Shown here: piece by piece, positions 25,869 through 35,752 of the stretch
How positions within the stretch are numbered: the stretch's first letter is position 1
Layout of the letters: each line of letters begins with the position of its first letter
The notes under the pieces: generated by a model
Told to the model about the DNA's origin: nothing
The model's database searches: none
The model's input: the letters and a program-made list of their open reading frames with translations, nothing else
Assembly (NCBI RefSeq): GCF_000756655.1
Contig: NZ_ARXU01000012.1
Span: forward strand, 48,089 to 112,088
DNA length: 64,000 nucleotides
Reading direction: 5' to 3'
Source: Alcanivorax jadensis T9
Lineage (GTDB): Bacteria > Pseudomonadota > Gammaproteobacteria > Pseudomonadales > Alcanivoracaceae
Made by a program: the position numbers and the translations under genes

Positions 25869-28800
25869 ACCGTCATCTGGCCCGGTGTCGCGGGTGAAAA
25901 GTGGCCTGGTTTACGGCCTGTCGCTGCTGCTGATCTGGCAACCCGTGCTGTTGTCCGCCCAGCCCATCACGCCAACCCATGGCACCAATGGTCGGCCCAC
26001 CCTGGATCAGGCGGCCAATGGCGTGCCGGTGGTCAATATCAAAAACCCCAACGGCAAGGGCGTCTCGCAGAATTTCTACAACGACCTCAACGTCAGCGAT
26101 AAAGGCCTGGTCCTCAACAACAGCCAGAAGCTCACACAAACTCAGCTGGGTGGTTACATCGAAGGTAACCCCAACCTGAAAAACGGCTCCGCCAGCCTGA
26201 TCCTCAACGAAGTGATCGGTCAGAACCCCTCCAACCTGGCCGGTTACATCGAAGTAGGCGGTGCCCGCGCCGATGTGGTGGTGGCCAACCCTAACGGCAT
26301 CAGCTGTAACGGTTGTGGCTTTATCAATACTAACCACGCCACCCTGACCACCGGGCAATCCATCATGGAAGACGGGGAATTGCGCGGCTTTGATGTGCAG
26401 GGCGGTGCCGTGTCCATTTTTGGTAATGGTCTGAATGCCTCCAACACCGAACGCTTCGACATTATCGCCCGCTCCGTGACCTTGGCGGGTGAACTGCATG
26501 CGGACCGTCTGAACATCGTCACCGGCCAGCAACAGGTAGACCGGGAGACTCTGGCCACCAGCAATGCCACCACCGATGGCGACAAACCCGAGTTCGCCAT
26601 CGACTCCTCGGCCCTGGGCGGCATGTACGCAGGCCGCATCCGACTGATTGCTAACGAAGACGGTGTTGGGGTGAAGCTGGATGCGCCGGTGGCGGCGCAG
26701 AATGGGGATTTGCAGTTGTCGGCCAATGGCAAGATCCAGCATTCCGACCTGGCAGCGACCGGCAATATCGCCATTGATGCCAACCAGAACGATGTTATGT
26801 CCACAGGCACCGTGTTGGCAAAGGCAGACTTGAGTGTGCACGCCGCCGATTACACCAATAGCGGGGATGTGGTTGCCGATGGCATGGCGGATATTCAAGC
26901 CACCACCGTTACCAATACAGGCACTCTGGGGGGACGGGAAGCCCTGACCGTTGAGGCAGACTCGATTCTCAATGATCAAGGTGGTGCGCTGCTCTCCGAA
27001 AACGACATCAATCTGTCTGCCGATCGGGTCACCAACCGATTGGCGGATATCTACACATCCGGAAATATCACTATCAACGGCAGCGATGGTGAGAGTGCGG
27101 AAAAGCTGGAAAACCGTTCCGGGCGAATTGAGGCGGAAGGCGATATCAGTATTCGTGCATCACAGATTGATAATGTGCGAGATGTTCTTGAGTGGGAAGA
27201 AAAACTGACAGAGGGGAGTATCAAGCACACATGTCATGAGTGTACAGGCGATCACTTCACCATGAGTTATAAGTTTAAGGAGCACTTTTTCCGTGAGCTG
27301 GATGATGCTACATCAGATAGAAGTATTCTTGCCTCCGGTGGAAATACTTTCCTGCAAGGCTCAGTGCTGACAAACAAAACTAGCGATATTCTAGCGATCG
27401 GCAGCATGAACCTGGAATTCGATCAGATCAATAATCTTGGGTTACATTCCGGAGAATATTTGCTGATTACCCGATATGGGGGTTACATGACTGATGGGAT
27501 GCACATCAGAAATGTAATCCATGGTGTACAGCCATATAACAAACGCAATTATAGCGGTGGTGCAGCTTACTGGGGTGGCGGAGCCGATAAAGATCTTGAG
27601 TACATGGCTCTCTATCCTAACCAGCATAACCCTAATTATGATCCTGATAACCTGATTGATCGTCAAGATACGATACTGCACAGAAATAATCGCTTTATCA
27701 GCCAACATAAAGATACTCTGGATTCAACTGAAATCCTTGGTGCAAATATCGTTTCCGGTGGGGATTTGTCCCTGGGTAGTGCAGAAGTCATTAATGGAGA
27801 TTTTGGTCATCAAGAGGCGGGGAACCTGTCAGAACAAGACTTGATCGCCGTAGCTGATGGAGCCCTGGGTGGCAATGTGGAGGACTTTATTGTCAACGTT
27901 AATGGCGGCTTGTTCTCCATTGCCGACCCGAACCACCCCTACCTGATTGAAACCAACCCTTTCTTCTCCACTCGCGATGGTTTCCTGGGCTCCGAGTATC
28001 TGCTCAACCGGCTGGGCTGGGACCCTAATGGCGCCATGCGTTTGCTGGGCGACGGGTTTTACGAGCAGCAACTGATTCGTCAGCAGGTGGTGGACCTGAC
28101 CGGACGCACCTTGCTGGATGAAGAGTATGTGGATGCCAACACCCAGTATCGTGCCTTGCTCGATAACGGCCTGTTCGCCGCAGAAGAACTGGAACTGAAC
28201 GTTGGGGTAGCTCTCAGCCCGGATCAGATCAATGCCCTGACCAAGGACATGGTCTGGATGGTGGAACAGGAAGTGGCTGGTGAAACCGTACTGGTGCCGC
28301 AGCTCTACCTGACGCCACAAAGTGCGGTGATTGACGATAACGGTGCACTGATTGCCTCTGGTGCCGATATGGTCAATGACGGCGGCAGCATCGTTAACAG
28401 CGGGACCATCCACATCGGGGGCGATACCCATTTCACTCTCAATGAAGAGGGTCTGCAAAATCTGGGCGGAGATATTATCGGTGAAGGTTTGGTGGATATC
28501 GAATCCGAAGGCGATGTCCGCAATGTCAGCGGTACCATTCGCGGGCGGGAAGTCGCACTTGAAAGCTCTCAAAATATCATCAATCAGCGTTTATCTTACC
28601 AAAATGAAGTGATCGGCAGAGGCTGGCGTGAATGGGACACTGAGATGGGCGCAGCAGCGACCATTGAGGGTCTGGAATCTATATCGCTTGATGCCGGCGG
28701 AGATATTCGTATCTCAGGTAGTCGCATCCAGGGGGGCAATGTCGCCCTCAATGCCGAAGGCGATATCGTCGTCGATACCGTGGCAGATAAATCCGGAAGA

Positions 28801-31800
28801 AAAGGCAACTACCACGGCGGCAAGCTCAGCGAATCCCGTGTCCGCCATATCGGCAGTGAAATCACCGCCACCATAAATCTGCTGGCCAGTGCCGGCAACG
28901 ATTTCAGTCTGATTGGCTCGGACCTGGCCAGCGATGGCGGCGTGCAGCTCTCAGCGGGTAACGACCTGCTGGTCGCCTCTGTCGCCAACAGCGACAGCTA
29001 CGATTTCAGGGTGCGCCACGACGGCGAAACCAGCCATAACATCCAGCGCAGTGTGCGCCAGCAGGGGGCTTCGATTACTGGTCGTGGCGATGTGGTGATG
29101 GAGTCCGGGAATGATCTGACCGTGATTGCCAGTCGGCTGGAGGCTGGGGAAGATCTGTCACTGATGGGTAAGGGGGATATTAGCCTGCTGGCAGCCCGGG
29201 ATTCGGATTACAGCTATAGCTACGAAGAAGACGATAAGTGGTACGGCAGCAAAATTACCACTGAAGAAAAGTACAACGAAACCGCCAGAGTGACAGAGCT
29301 TTCTGCTGCCGGGAATGTCCAGATTAATGCCCTTTCTGATCCGGACACAGGCCAAGTTACCACCTGGAACGAAGCAAAAGGCGATGTGCTCCTGGAAGGA
29401 ACGAACATTCACTCCGGTGGAGATTCTCTGGTGTATGCGGGCAACGACCTGCTAGTCACTGCCGCCCAAACCCGTTCGTTCCACGAAAAAGAAACCCGAC
29501 GAGAATATTCAGGAGTGGCAAAAGCTGCCATGGCGACAGCTTCTTTCGCCGCTATGGGAGTGGTTCCTAATGAGTATATGGCTGCGATGGGTGTTGGTGA
29601 TATCAATATCAAGGGGGATGAAGGGAAAGGTAGCCGCAAGACACGATTGGCCAGAGCAGATATTCAATCTGCTGGCGATACCATGCTGTTGTCCGGTAAC
29701 GATACAACGTTGGTTGCTGCGGACCTTTTCCTGAATAACCTTTACGCGGAAGCTGGCCTCAATGGCGAAGAAGGGAAAGGGAATATCGCACTGGTAGGGG
29801 CGCATGAAACCAGTGAGAACTGGGCTTACGAATCTTCCACCTCGTTAGGTGTGGATTTTTCTGGTGGGAAGATGAGCTTTGCTCGTCAATACGAGCATCG
29901 GGAAAAAGAAAGCCGCAGTGATTTTGTTGGCACGGATGTAACAGCTTTGGGTAGTGCAGCCCTAAAAAGTGCTGGAGACATCACAATGATGGGCTCCTCT
30001 CTGAACAGTAATGGTAATGTCAGACTGATTGCTGGCGGTGACGTGAATATGCTCGTCGGTGTGGATTCTCTGCGAAAGGAGGTTTCTACGACGGAACGGG
30101 AATTCAAGGTTGAAGGCACTGCCAGTGGCAATTCCGTCGAGCTTTTTGCTGGTTATGAAGAGGACCGGCACACTGAAATCCGTGAACAGAAAACAGCGGT
30201 AGGTAGCCAGATATCCGGCAGTAATATCGGAATCGATAGCGGCGACGACATCACGATTGTTGGCGGTATATTGCAAGCTTCGTCACACCCGGAAGCGGAA
30301 GCCGGCAGCACAGGTAATATCATGCTGGATGCGGAAGGCGATATCACTACGCTTGCCAGCGTTTCCGAAAGCATGCTGAAAGTCATCGACGAAAACTTCC
30401 GTACGGGCATTGCTATCGGTGCTCAGGAAAATGTCAGCGCAGCAGCAGATGCTGTTAATAACGTGGGCAATCAGCAGGGAGCAGTAAATACCGGCTCAGC
30501 TGCATTGCAGGCGGTTGATGCCGTTCAAGGGGCTCGTAGCGGTGGCGTGAGTGGCAGCGCAGGTTATGTGGCAGAGTGGTCCAAACAGGAAAGTGAAGAT
30601 ACCAGCCAAACCGCTAATTCAACCCTTATTTTTGCCGAAAACGACTTGTCCTTTATCAGTGGTGGCGACCAGCGACATGTGGGTACTGAGGCTTCGGCAG
30701 GTAATAACCTAATCGTGAAATCCGGTGGCGATGTCACCATTGAATCGGCGCAAAATACGACTAGCCACGAAGACAAATCAGCCAATGCCAGTGTTAATGT
30801 CGGGCTGGGGTCCGATAGTGGCGTCAGTGTTACGGCTGCAGGTGGCTATGCCAATAACCGTAGTGGCCAGGTTCAGCAGGTTAACGCCCATTTTACTGCC
30901 GGGAACCAGGCAACACTGGATGTGGGCAACGATCTGACGCTGGCCGGTGCCGTTGTGTCCGCTAATACCATGGATGCCAACATCGGCGGTGACCTCACTG
31001 TGGAAAGCCGCCAGGACACCAGCTATATCCGTGGGGAAAGTGCCCAGGGCAGCGTATCCGTTGGCGCTGGCTCTTTCAGTCTGAGTTTAAGCGGCTCAAA
31101 AACCGAGGGTGATAGTGCCTGGGTATATGATCAAAGCGGGTTGTTGGCCAGTGAGGCTGCCAATATCTACGTGGAAGACCACACCAGTCTGGTCGGGGGC
31201 GTCATCAACAGCGCAAGCGGTGATCTGACTCTGGATACTGGTACCTTCAGTTATCAGGACATCCAGGACTATGACCATTTCGAGTCAATGAGCCTGGGTT
31301 TTGGTGCCGGCGTTCCTCAGGGCCAAACGCAAGGCCCGACACAAACTGCTTCAGCACAAACCCTGATCCCTGGCGTCAACATGAATAACCTGACCGCCGG
31401 TTACCAGAACCGCGAACGGGAACAGATTACCCGTGCCACCGTCGGACAGGGCACCGTCACTGTACGCGGTGATCAGGGCGTTGGCGGAAACAGCCTGGCG
31501 GGCCTCAATAGGGATATGAGTAAGGCTCAGGAAATCACCAAGAACGAAGAGGACGACTACAACCTCTACGTTAGCGATACCTCCCTGCAGGGGCTGGGCG
31601 TGCTGGACCGGGACGACAACAAACATAACAGTCGCCTGGATCAGCTCAAGGACACCTTCAACATCAACCTAGCCGTCTCCGAAATAGGAGAAAGTAGTGT
31701 GGGAGGCGTTGGTGATGTGGATAACGCGCTGATTGACGGCTTGAGCCTGGGCACGGCTAAACCGGACAAAAGCGGCAGCCGAGGCCTGCTGAATGATCAG

Positions 31801-33783
31801 GCAGTCGATGACATGGCGGGCAAGGTTGGTGATGGGTTGATGTCGGCCGGCCAGATGTTGGTGAGTAACAACCATGGTAGTTGGCAGGTGCTGGGAATGG
31901 GGGAAGCCAATGGCATATCCGACCATTATCAACGTAATCAGGATGCTCGCCTTAAACAACAGACCATTCGCGCTGTGCTGGATGCAAAAAAACAGGGAGA
32001 ATTTACTGAAGCCGACCTGGTTGACTTGGTCAATAATCTGACCGATCACGACGCTGAGAAAAGCCAGGATGTGCTGGCTTTCATCGCGAGTGAAATCGCC
32101 GGAGGCAATCTGGACGTGGGCTTCTACAGTGCGGACGGCACCCATGCGGGCATGCGTGATGCTGAGGCCTTCGTCAACAACCTGGCCAGAATGGCCGGGC
32201 TGAATGTGGATGAACTCAACCTGCGTGATAGCAGGGCGGTCATGAGCGCCGTTGCTGAGGAAGGCTACCACGCCCGGGAGGAAGGGAGTGACGCCTACGC
32301 CAACCTGTACGGTGACCGTTTCGGCTATCTGTGGGACAGGTCCAATCGGCAGGACGGTCGGCAGACTGGTGGTCAAACCAGTCTGGTGGACTGGAAAGGC
32401 AATAATGCCGGACTGTTGGCGGCAAATGATGAGCAGTATCGACAATATGGTCTAGGAGATCTGGAATTCCGCCAGATGCACGACAAAGAGATCGAGGTGT
32501 TAAAAAACAGTCCCTTGGTCGACAAGTTGATGGAAAGCAAAGGGATAGAGCGCAACGAGGCGCTCACCCTCTTGGCTAGAAACCTGGCCTGGCGCATTGA
32601 TGACGATTGGGCTTCGGAAGAGCATATCCTGCAAGCCCATGACTATGAGGCCCAGAAAATTCTGGATGAGCTGGCTGCAGAAGGCCACGCAGACAGCAAT
32701 GGCCGGCCACTCTTTCAAAGAGAATATAACGTCAATCCGGACGTTTATGAAAATAATCTGATCTACGCGGGTGGCCTAAACGAACAGTTTTTCTACGATC
32801 CTAGGTCAATTTTTTATGTGAATCACGTGGTTTCAGATCAGGTAAATCAAGACCTTTATGGGTTCCAGGGAGGGCTGGCTTATCAGAGTCGGCTGGCAGG
32901 CATCGGCGATTATCACGATGGCGTGTTGAGTGGCCTGAAAGATCAAGCTCTGTGGGTCATGAACAACCCTATGGATTTTAGTGCTGGGCTGGCTAAAGAG
33001 CTTGCCATCATGATGAGCCCGCTGAACCTTCTGCGGGAACCGGAAAAATATAGGCAGCTAAAACAAAGCTATAGCAATTGGAGTACGGCGGACGAAAGGG
33101 CAGCATTGGCGTATTTCCATGGTGCTTATACTGAGTCGGGCCAAATCAAAACTGAAGACACCTGGACGAACATCGGCTTGGCAACCTCGATTACGCCGAT
33201 TGGGGGTATGAGGAAAATTGGCGCTGATGGGTTGGATGATATGGTTTCATCGTCGATGCGTTATAGCGATGGTGATTTCAACGATTTTCCGCTTTTTGAG
33301 GTTGATACCAGTGGGATGCCGGTGGAGTTTATTGTTCCAAACAAGACATTAAATCACCAAGCTTCGTCAGGAGTATTACTTCAGGCCGAGTCTGGCAAGA
33401 CGACTACTATTCTCGGTTCATATAACAAGGATATGGCCTCAATTGTTGACGAACTAGGGAACGTTAAAAGCATGGATTTCGGGTCGAAATCCGGTGGTTT
33501 TAATGTGCTGAATGCGCCAGATGAGCTGTTCACCACTCTGGGGCCAAAAGGTTTTTGGGATGAAGTAAACGTGCCATTCCTAAACACAGCGACTTCTAGG
33601 GGCGACAACATCCTCATGGCTACTAAGCCAGCGTTTGACGTTGTTGATAATCGCGGAATGGGCGTATTAATCCGGCCAAATACAACTACTGGTAAGATGG
33701 AGCTGACTGGATTTGGTAAAGAGTACCTAACACTGCGTCGGCAAGGATACATTTATCAGAATGGAAAGATAGTGAAGCCATGA
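25843..33783 (+). CDS. cdiA: contact-dependent inhibition effector CdiA (filamentous haemagglutinin family)
   Basis: A 2,646-residue exoprotein. Order: signal peptide (about 13-39), TPS secretion domain (about 40-290) with NPNL at 109-112, NPNGI at 149-153 and the Cys155/Cys158 pair, a long FHA-repeat rod, a Ser/Gly/Gln-rich zone (about 1800-1870), a charged linker, and a C-terminal module. I see no VENN pretoxin motif. The last 124 residues (from 33409, ILGSYNKD...) form a compact domain with GGFNVL, RGDNILMAT and GFGKEYLTL motifs, the candidate toxin. Base composition turns AT-richer from about 32.7 kb to the end, the usual sign of a swapped CdiA-CT/CdiI cassette. Codon 5 (25855) is an alternative start. 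It overlaps cdiB by 26 bp and cdiI by 4 bp. Confidence 0.9.
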   Translation: MPHFMPNSEPSSGPVSRVKSGLVYGLSLLLIWQPVLLSAQPITPTHGTNGRPTLDQAANGVPVVNIKNPNGKGVSQNFYNDLNVSDKGLVLNNSQKLTQTQLGGYIEGNPNLKNGSASLILNEVIGQNPSNLAGYIEVGGARADVVVANPNGISCNGCGFINTNHATLTTGQSIMEDGELRGFDVQGGAVSIFGNGLNASNTERFDIIARSVTLAGELHADRLNIVTGQQQVDRETLATSNATTDGDKPEFAIDSSALGGMYAGRIRLIANEDGVGVKLDAPVAAQNGDLQLSANGKIQHSDLAATGNIAIDANQNDVMSTGTVLAKADLSVHAADYTNSGDVVADGMADIQATTVTNTGTLGGREALTVEADSILNDQGGALLSENDINLSADRVTNRLADIYTSGNITINGSDGESAEKLENRSGRIEAEGDISIRASQIDNVRDVLEWEEKLTEGSIKHTCHECTGDHFTMSYKFKEHFFRELDDATSDRSILASGGNTFLQGSVLTNKTSDILAIGSMNLEFDQINNLGLHSGEYLLITRYGGYMTDGMHIRNVIHGVQPYNKRNYSGGAAYWGGGADKDLEYMALYPNQHNPNYDPDNLIDRQDTILHRNNRFISQHKDTLDSTEILGANIVSGGDLSLGSAEVINGDFGHQEAGNLSEQDLIAVADGALGGNVEDFIVNVNGGLFSIADPNHPYLIETNPFFSTRDGFLGSEYLLNRLGWDPNGAMRLLGDGFYEQQLIRQQVVDLTGRTLLDEEYVDANTQYRALLDNGLFAAEELELNVGVALSPDQINALTKDMVWMVEQEVAGETVLVPQLYLTPQSAVIDDNGALIASGADMVNDGGSIVNSGTIHIGGDTHFTLNEEGLQNLGGDIIGEGLVDIESEGDVRNVSGTIRGREVALESSQNIINQRLSYQNEVIGRGWREWDTEMGAAATIEGLESISLDAGGDIRISGSRIQGGNVALNAEGDIVVDTVADKSGRKGNYHGGKLSESRVRHIGSEITATINLLASAGNDFSLIGSDLASDGGVQLSAGNDLLVASVANSDSYDFRVRHDGETSHNIQRSVRQQGASITGRGDVVMESGNDLTVIASRLEAGEDLSLMGKGDISLLAARDSDYSYSYEEDDKWYGSKITTEEKYNETARVTELSAAGNVQINALSDPDTGQVTTWNEAKGDVLLEGTNIHSGGDSLVYAGNDLLVTAAQTRSFHEKETRREYSGVAKAAMATASFAAMGVVPNEYMAAMGVGDINIKGDEGKGSRKTRLARADIQSAGDTMLLSGNDTTLVAADLFLNNLYAEAGLNGEEGKGNIALVGAHETSENWAYESSTSLGVDFSGGKMSFARQYEHREKESRSDFVGTDVTALGSAALKSAGDITMMGSSLNSNGNVRLIAGGDVNMLVGVDSLRKEVSTTEREFKVEGTASGNSVELFAGYEEDRHTEIREQKTAVGSQISGSNIGIDSGDDITIVGGILQASSHPEAEAGSTGNIMLDAEGDITTLASVSESMLKVIDENFRTGIAIGAQENVSAAADAVNNVGNQQGAVNTGSAALQAVDAVQGARSGGVSGSAGYVAEWSKQESEDTSQTANSTLIFAENDLSFISGGDQRHVGTEASAGNNLIVKSGGDVTIESAQNTTSHEDKSANASVNVGLGSDSGVSVTAAGGYANNRSGQVQQVNAHFTAGNQATLDVGNDLTLAGAVVSANTMDANIGGDLTVESRQDTSYIRGESAQGSVSVGAGSFSLSLSGSKTEGDSAWVYDQSGLLASEAANIYVEDHTSLVGGVINSASGDLTLDTGTFSYQDIQDYDHFESMSLGFGAGVPQGQTQGPTQTASAQTLIPGVNMNNLTAGYQNREREQITRATVGQGTVTVRGDQGVGGNSLAGLNRDMSKAQEITKNEEDDYNLYVSDTSLQGLGVLDRDDNKHNSRLDQLKDTFNINLAVSEIGESSVGGVGDVDNALIDGLSLGTAKPDKSGSRGLLNDQAVDDMAGKVGDGLMSAGQMLVSNNHGSWQVLGMGEANGISDHYQRNQDARLKQQTIRAVLDAKKQGEFTEADLVDLVNNLTDHDAEKSQDVLAFIASEIAGGNLDVGFYSADGTHAGMRDAEAFVNNLARMAGLNVDELNLRDSRAVMSAVAEEGYHAREEGSDAYANLYGDRFGYLWDRSNRQDGRQTGGQTSLVDWKGNNAGLLAANDEQYRQYGLGDLEFRQMHDKEIEVLKNSPLVDKLMESKGIERNEALTLLARNLAWRIDDDWASEEHILQAHDYEAQKILDELAAEGHADSNGRPLFQREYNVNPDVYENNLIYAGGLNEQFFYDPRSIFYVNHVVSDQVNQDLYGFQGGLAYQSRLAGIGDYHDGVLSGLKDQALWVMNNPMDFSAGLAKELAIMMSPLNLLREPEKYRQLKQSYSNWSTADERAALAYFHGAYTESGQIKTEDTWTNIGLATSITPIGGMRKIGADGLDDMVSSSMRYSDGDFNDFPLFEVDTSGMPVEFIVPNKTLNHQASSGVLLQAESGKTTTILGSYNKDMASIVDELGNVKSMDFGSKSGGFNVLNAPDELFTTLGPKGFWDEVNVPFLNTATSRGDNILMATKPAFDVVDNRGMGVLIRPNTTTGKMELTGFGKEYLTLRRQGYIYQNGKIVKP

Positions 33784-34199
33784 CAGACATTCTCCAAAAA
33801 AATGTGAAATCGGCTTTTTCTAACCTCATAGACGAGTACAGCTTTAAGGTTAGGGAGGTTGATGAGAGTTCGGTTGTATTGGTTGGGTCATCCTATGCAA
33901 TAGGGGTGCTGCTAGACAGGGACGGGCTAGCTTACATGTATTACGATATATCAAAGCCTACAAAGAAAGGATACAACCTCGGCCTTTTTCTAATTCAAAA
34001 AAGAAGAGACCTGTTAGTATTTGGATCTGATGATAAGTCAGATAGGGGGCTAGAGGAGTATTTATCTTATAATCTTTCTGCATTCGCTAATCAATTGACT
34101 AGCGCCGGTAAAGATATACTGCATGGAGAAAAAGCGTGGATTAAGAGCTACCATTGGCCGGCTGTTACCGTAAGTGACAAGGTGCTGGCAGTCTTGTAG
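33780..34199 (+). CDS. cdiI: candidate CDI immunity protein
   Basis: A 139-residue cytoplasmic protein without a signal peptide, starting in a 4-bp ATGA overlap with the cdiA stop. It is markedly AT-richer than most of the window. Position, size and composition are those of CdiI, which binds and neutralises the toxin C-terminus of the same locus. The sequence (MTDILQKNVKSAFSNLIDEY..., YMYYDISKPTKKGYNLGLFLIQKRRDLL) matches no immunity family I can name, so the toxin-immunity pair may be new. The link to immunity rests on context. Confidence 0.75.
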   Translation: MTDILQKNVKSAFSNLIDEYSFKVREVDESSVVLVGSSYAIGVLLDRDGLAYMYYDISKPTKKGYNLGLFLIQKRRDLLVFGSDDKSDRGLEEYLSYNLSAFANQLTSAGKDILHGEKAWIKSYHWPAVTVSDKVLAVL

Positions 34200-34338
34200 A
34201 AAATAAGGAAAATAACAAAGGAAAATAAGGGGCACGCAGGAATTGGAGAATCTCTTATACTGAGCGAAGCAGACTGCTGATATATCACTGATTTTTTGGT
34301 CTGTACTGTTGGGTCATGGATAGGTAAGGAGGTAACCC

Positions 34339-34689
34339 ATGACTCGAGCTCGCTATACCCAGGTATCCCTGGACTCTACCCCCTATTACCACTGTATCTG
34401 TCGCTGCGTACGTCGGGCCTTTCTTTGCGGGAAGGATCACTACTCCGGCCAGGATTATGAGCATCGCCGCCAGTGGGTGGTGGATCGTCTAGCCGTCTTG
34501 GCGGAGGTATTTGCTGTCGATCTCTGTGCTTATGCAGTGATGTCTAATCACTACCATCTGGTTCTTCGCATTAATCAGCAAAAGGCCCTGGATTGGACAG
34601 ATCAAGGGGTTGCCGAGCAACAATCCGGGACACGCGCGAATTGGATAATCGCTTACACTGAGCGAAGCAGATTGCTGATATTTCACTGA
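34339..34689 (+). pseudogene. REP-associated tyrosine transposase, C-terminally truncated copy
   Basis: The first about 92 residues match the copy downstream almost exactly (TRARYTQVSLDSTPYYHC..., HUH motif NHYHLVL), but the frame then runs into the duplicated upstream flank (GTRANWIIAYTERSRLL) and stops. The catalytic Tyr region and the C-terminal half are missing. It is therefore a 5' fragment made by tandem duplication, not a working enzyme. Confidence 0.85.
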
Positions 34690-34736
34690 TTTTTTGGTCA
34701 GTACTGTTGAGTCATAGTTATGCAAGGAGGCAGCCC

Positions 34737-35712
34737 ATGACTCGAGCTCGTTATACCCAGGTATCCCTGGACTCTACCCCCTATTATCACTGTATCTGTC
34801 GCTGTGTGCGACGGCCTTTCTTTGTGAAAGGATCACTATTCAGGCCAGGATTACGAGCATCGCCGCCAATGGGTGGTGGATCGCTTGGCAGTTCTGGCTG
34901 AGGTCTTCGCAATCGATCTCTGTGCTTATGCAGTGATGTCCAATCACTACCATCTTGTTCTCCGCATTAATCAGAAAAAGGCCCTAGATTGGACAGATCA
35001 AGAGGTTGCAGAGCGCTGGATGCAACTATTCAGTGGTCCTCTTATCGTAAAACGTTGGATCAAAGGACAGACTGAGGAGGGAGAGTCCCTTAAGGCGCTA
35101 GAAATCATTGGCCAATGGCGAGAGCGGCTTCATGACCTGGGATGGTTCATGAAATGCCTGAATGAGTACCTTGCCAGGCGAGCCAACGAGGAGGATTGCT
35201 GCAAAGGTCGCTTTTGGGAAAGTCGCTACAAGTGTCAGGCGCTTCTGGATGAAAAGGCTCTGCTGCAATGCATGGCGTATGTGGATCTTAATCCTGTACG
35301 GGCCGATATGGCGAGAACACCAGAGCAGTCCGATTACACCTCAGTCCAGCAACGTGCCAGAAAGCTGGCAGGGAGTCAGTGCGCTAAGCAACCTGTTCTT
35401 CTTCCGATGGTAGACGCAGAGACCATCGACGCTGACGATGATCACACGCTTTGTCGGTTCCGACTGATGGACTATCTGGAGCTTGTGGACTGTACTGGTA
35501 GGGCGGTGAGAGACGATAGGCGAGGGTCAATATCTGGTCAAGCGATAAAAATACTGGATCGCTTGGGGATAGATGAAAAAGTCTGGCTTTCACATATGAG
35601 GCCCAGAAAACAGCGTCATCCTGTTGCGGTAGGTGCCTTGGCCCGGCTCCGTGACTATGCACAAAAAACTGGCAGAAAATGGGTGGCGGGGCAAAGTCTG
35701 GCGGGGTGGTAA
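34737..35712 (+). pseudogene. REP-associated tyrosine transposase, frameshifted copy
   Basis: This copy has the full length: HUH motif NHYHLVL, the likely catalytic Tyr in LNEYLARRANEED, CKGRFWESRYKCQAL, and the typical AYVDLNPVRADM block. Between the CICRCVRR codons and the VDRLAVLAEVF codons (about 34806-34830) it lacks 2 bases compared with the first copy, which shifts the frame. The N-terminal 30 residues and the remainder are thus in different frames. Translation from the internal GTG at 34873 would give a 279-residue protein without the N-terminal strand. IS200-like Y1 transposases of this kind are thought to move REP sequences. Confidence 0.85.
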
Positions 35713-35752
35713 GGTATAGTTCTGCTTGTTTGAATTTATGCGTGTCCCCTAA

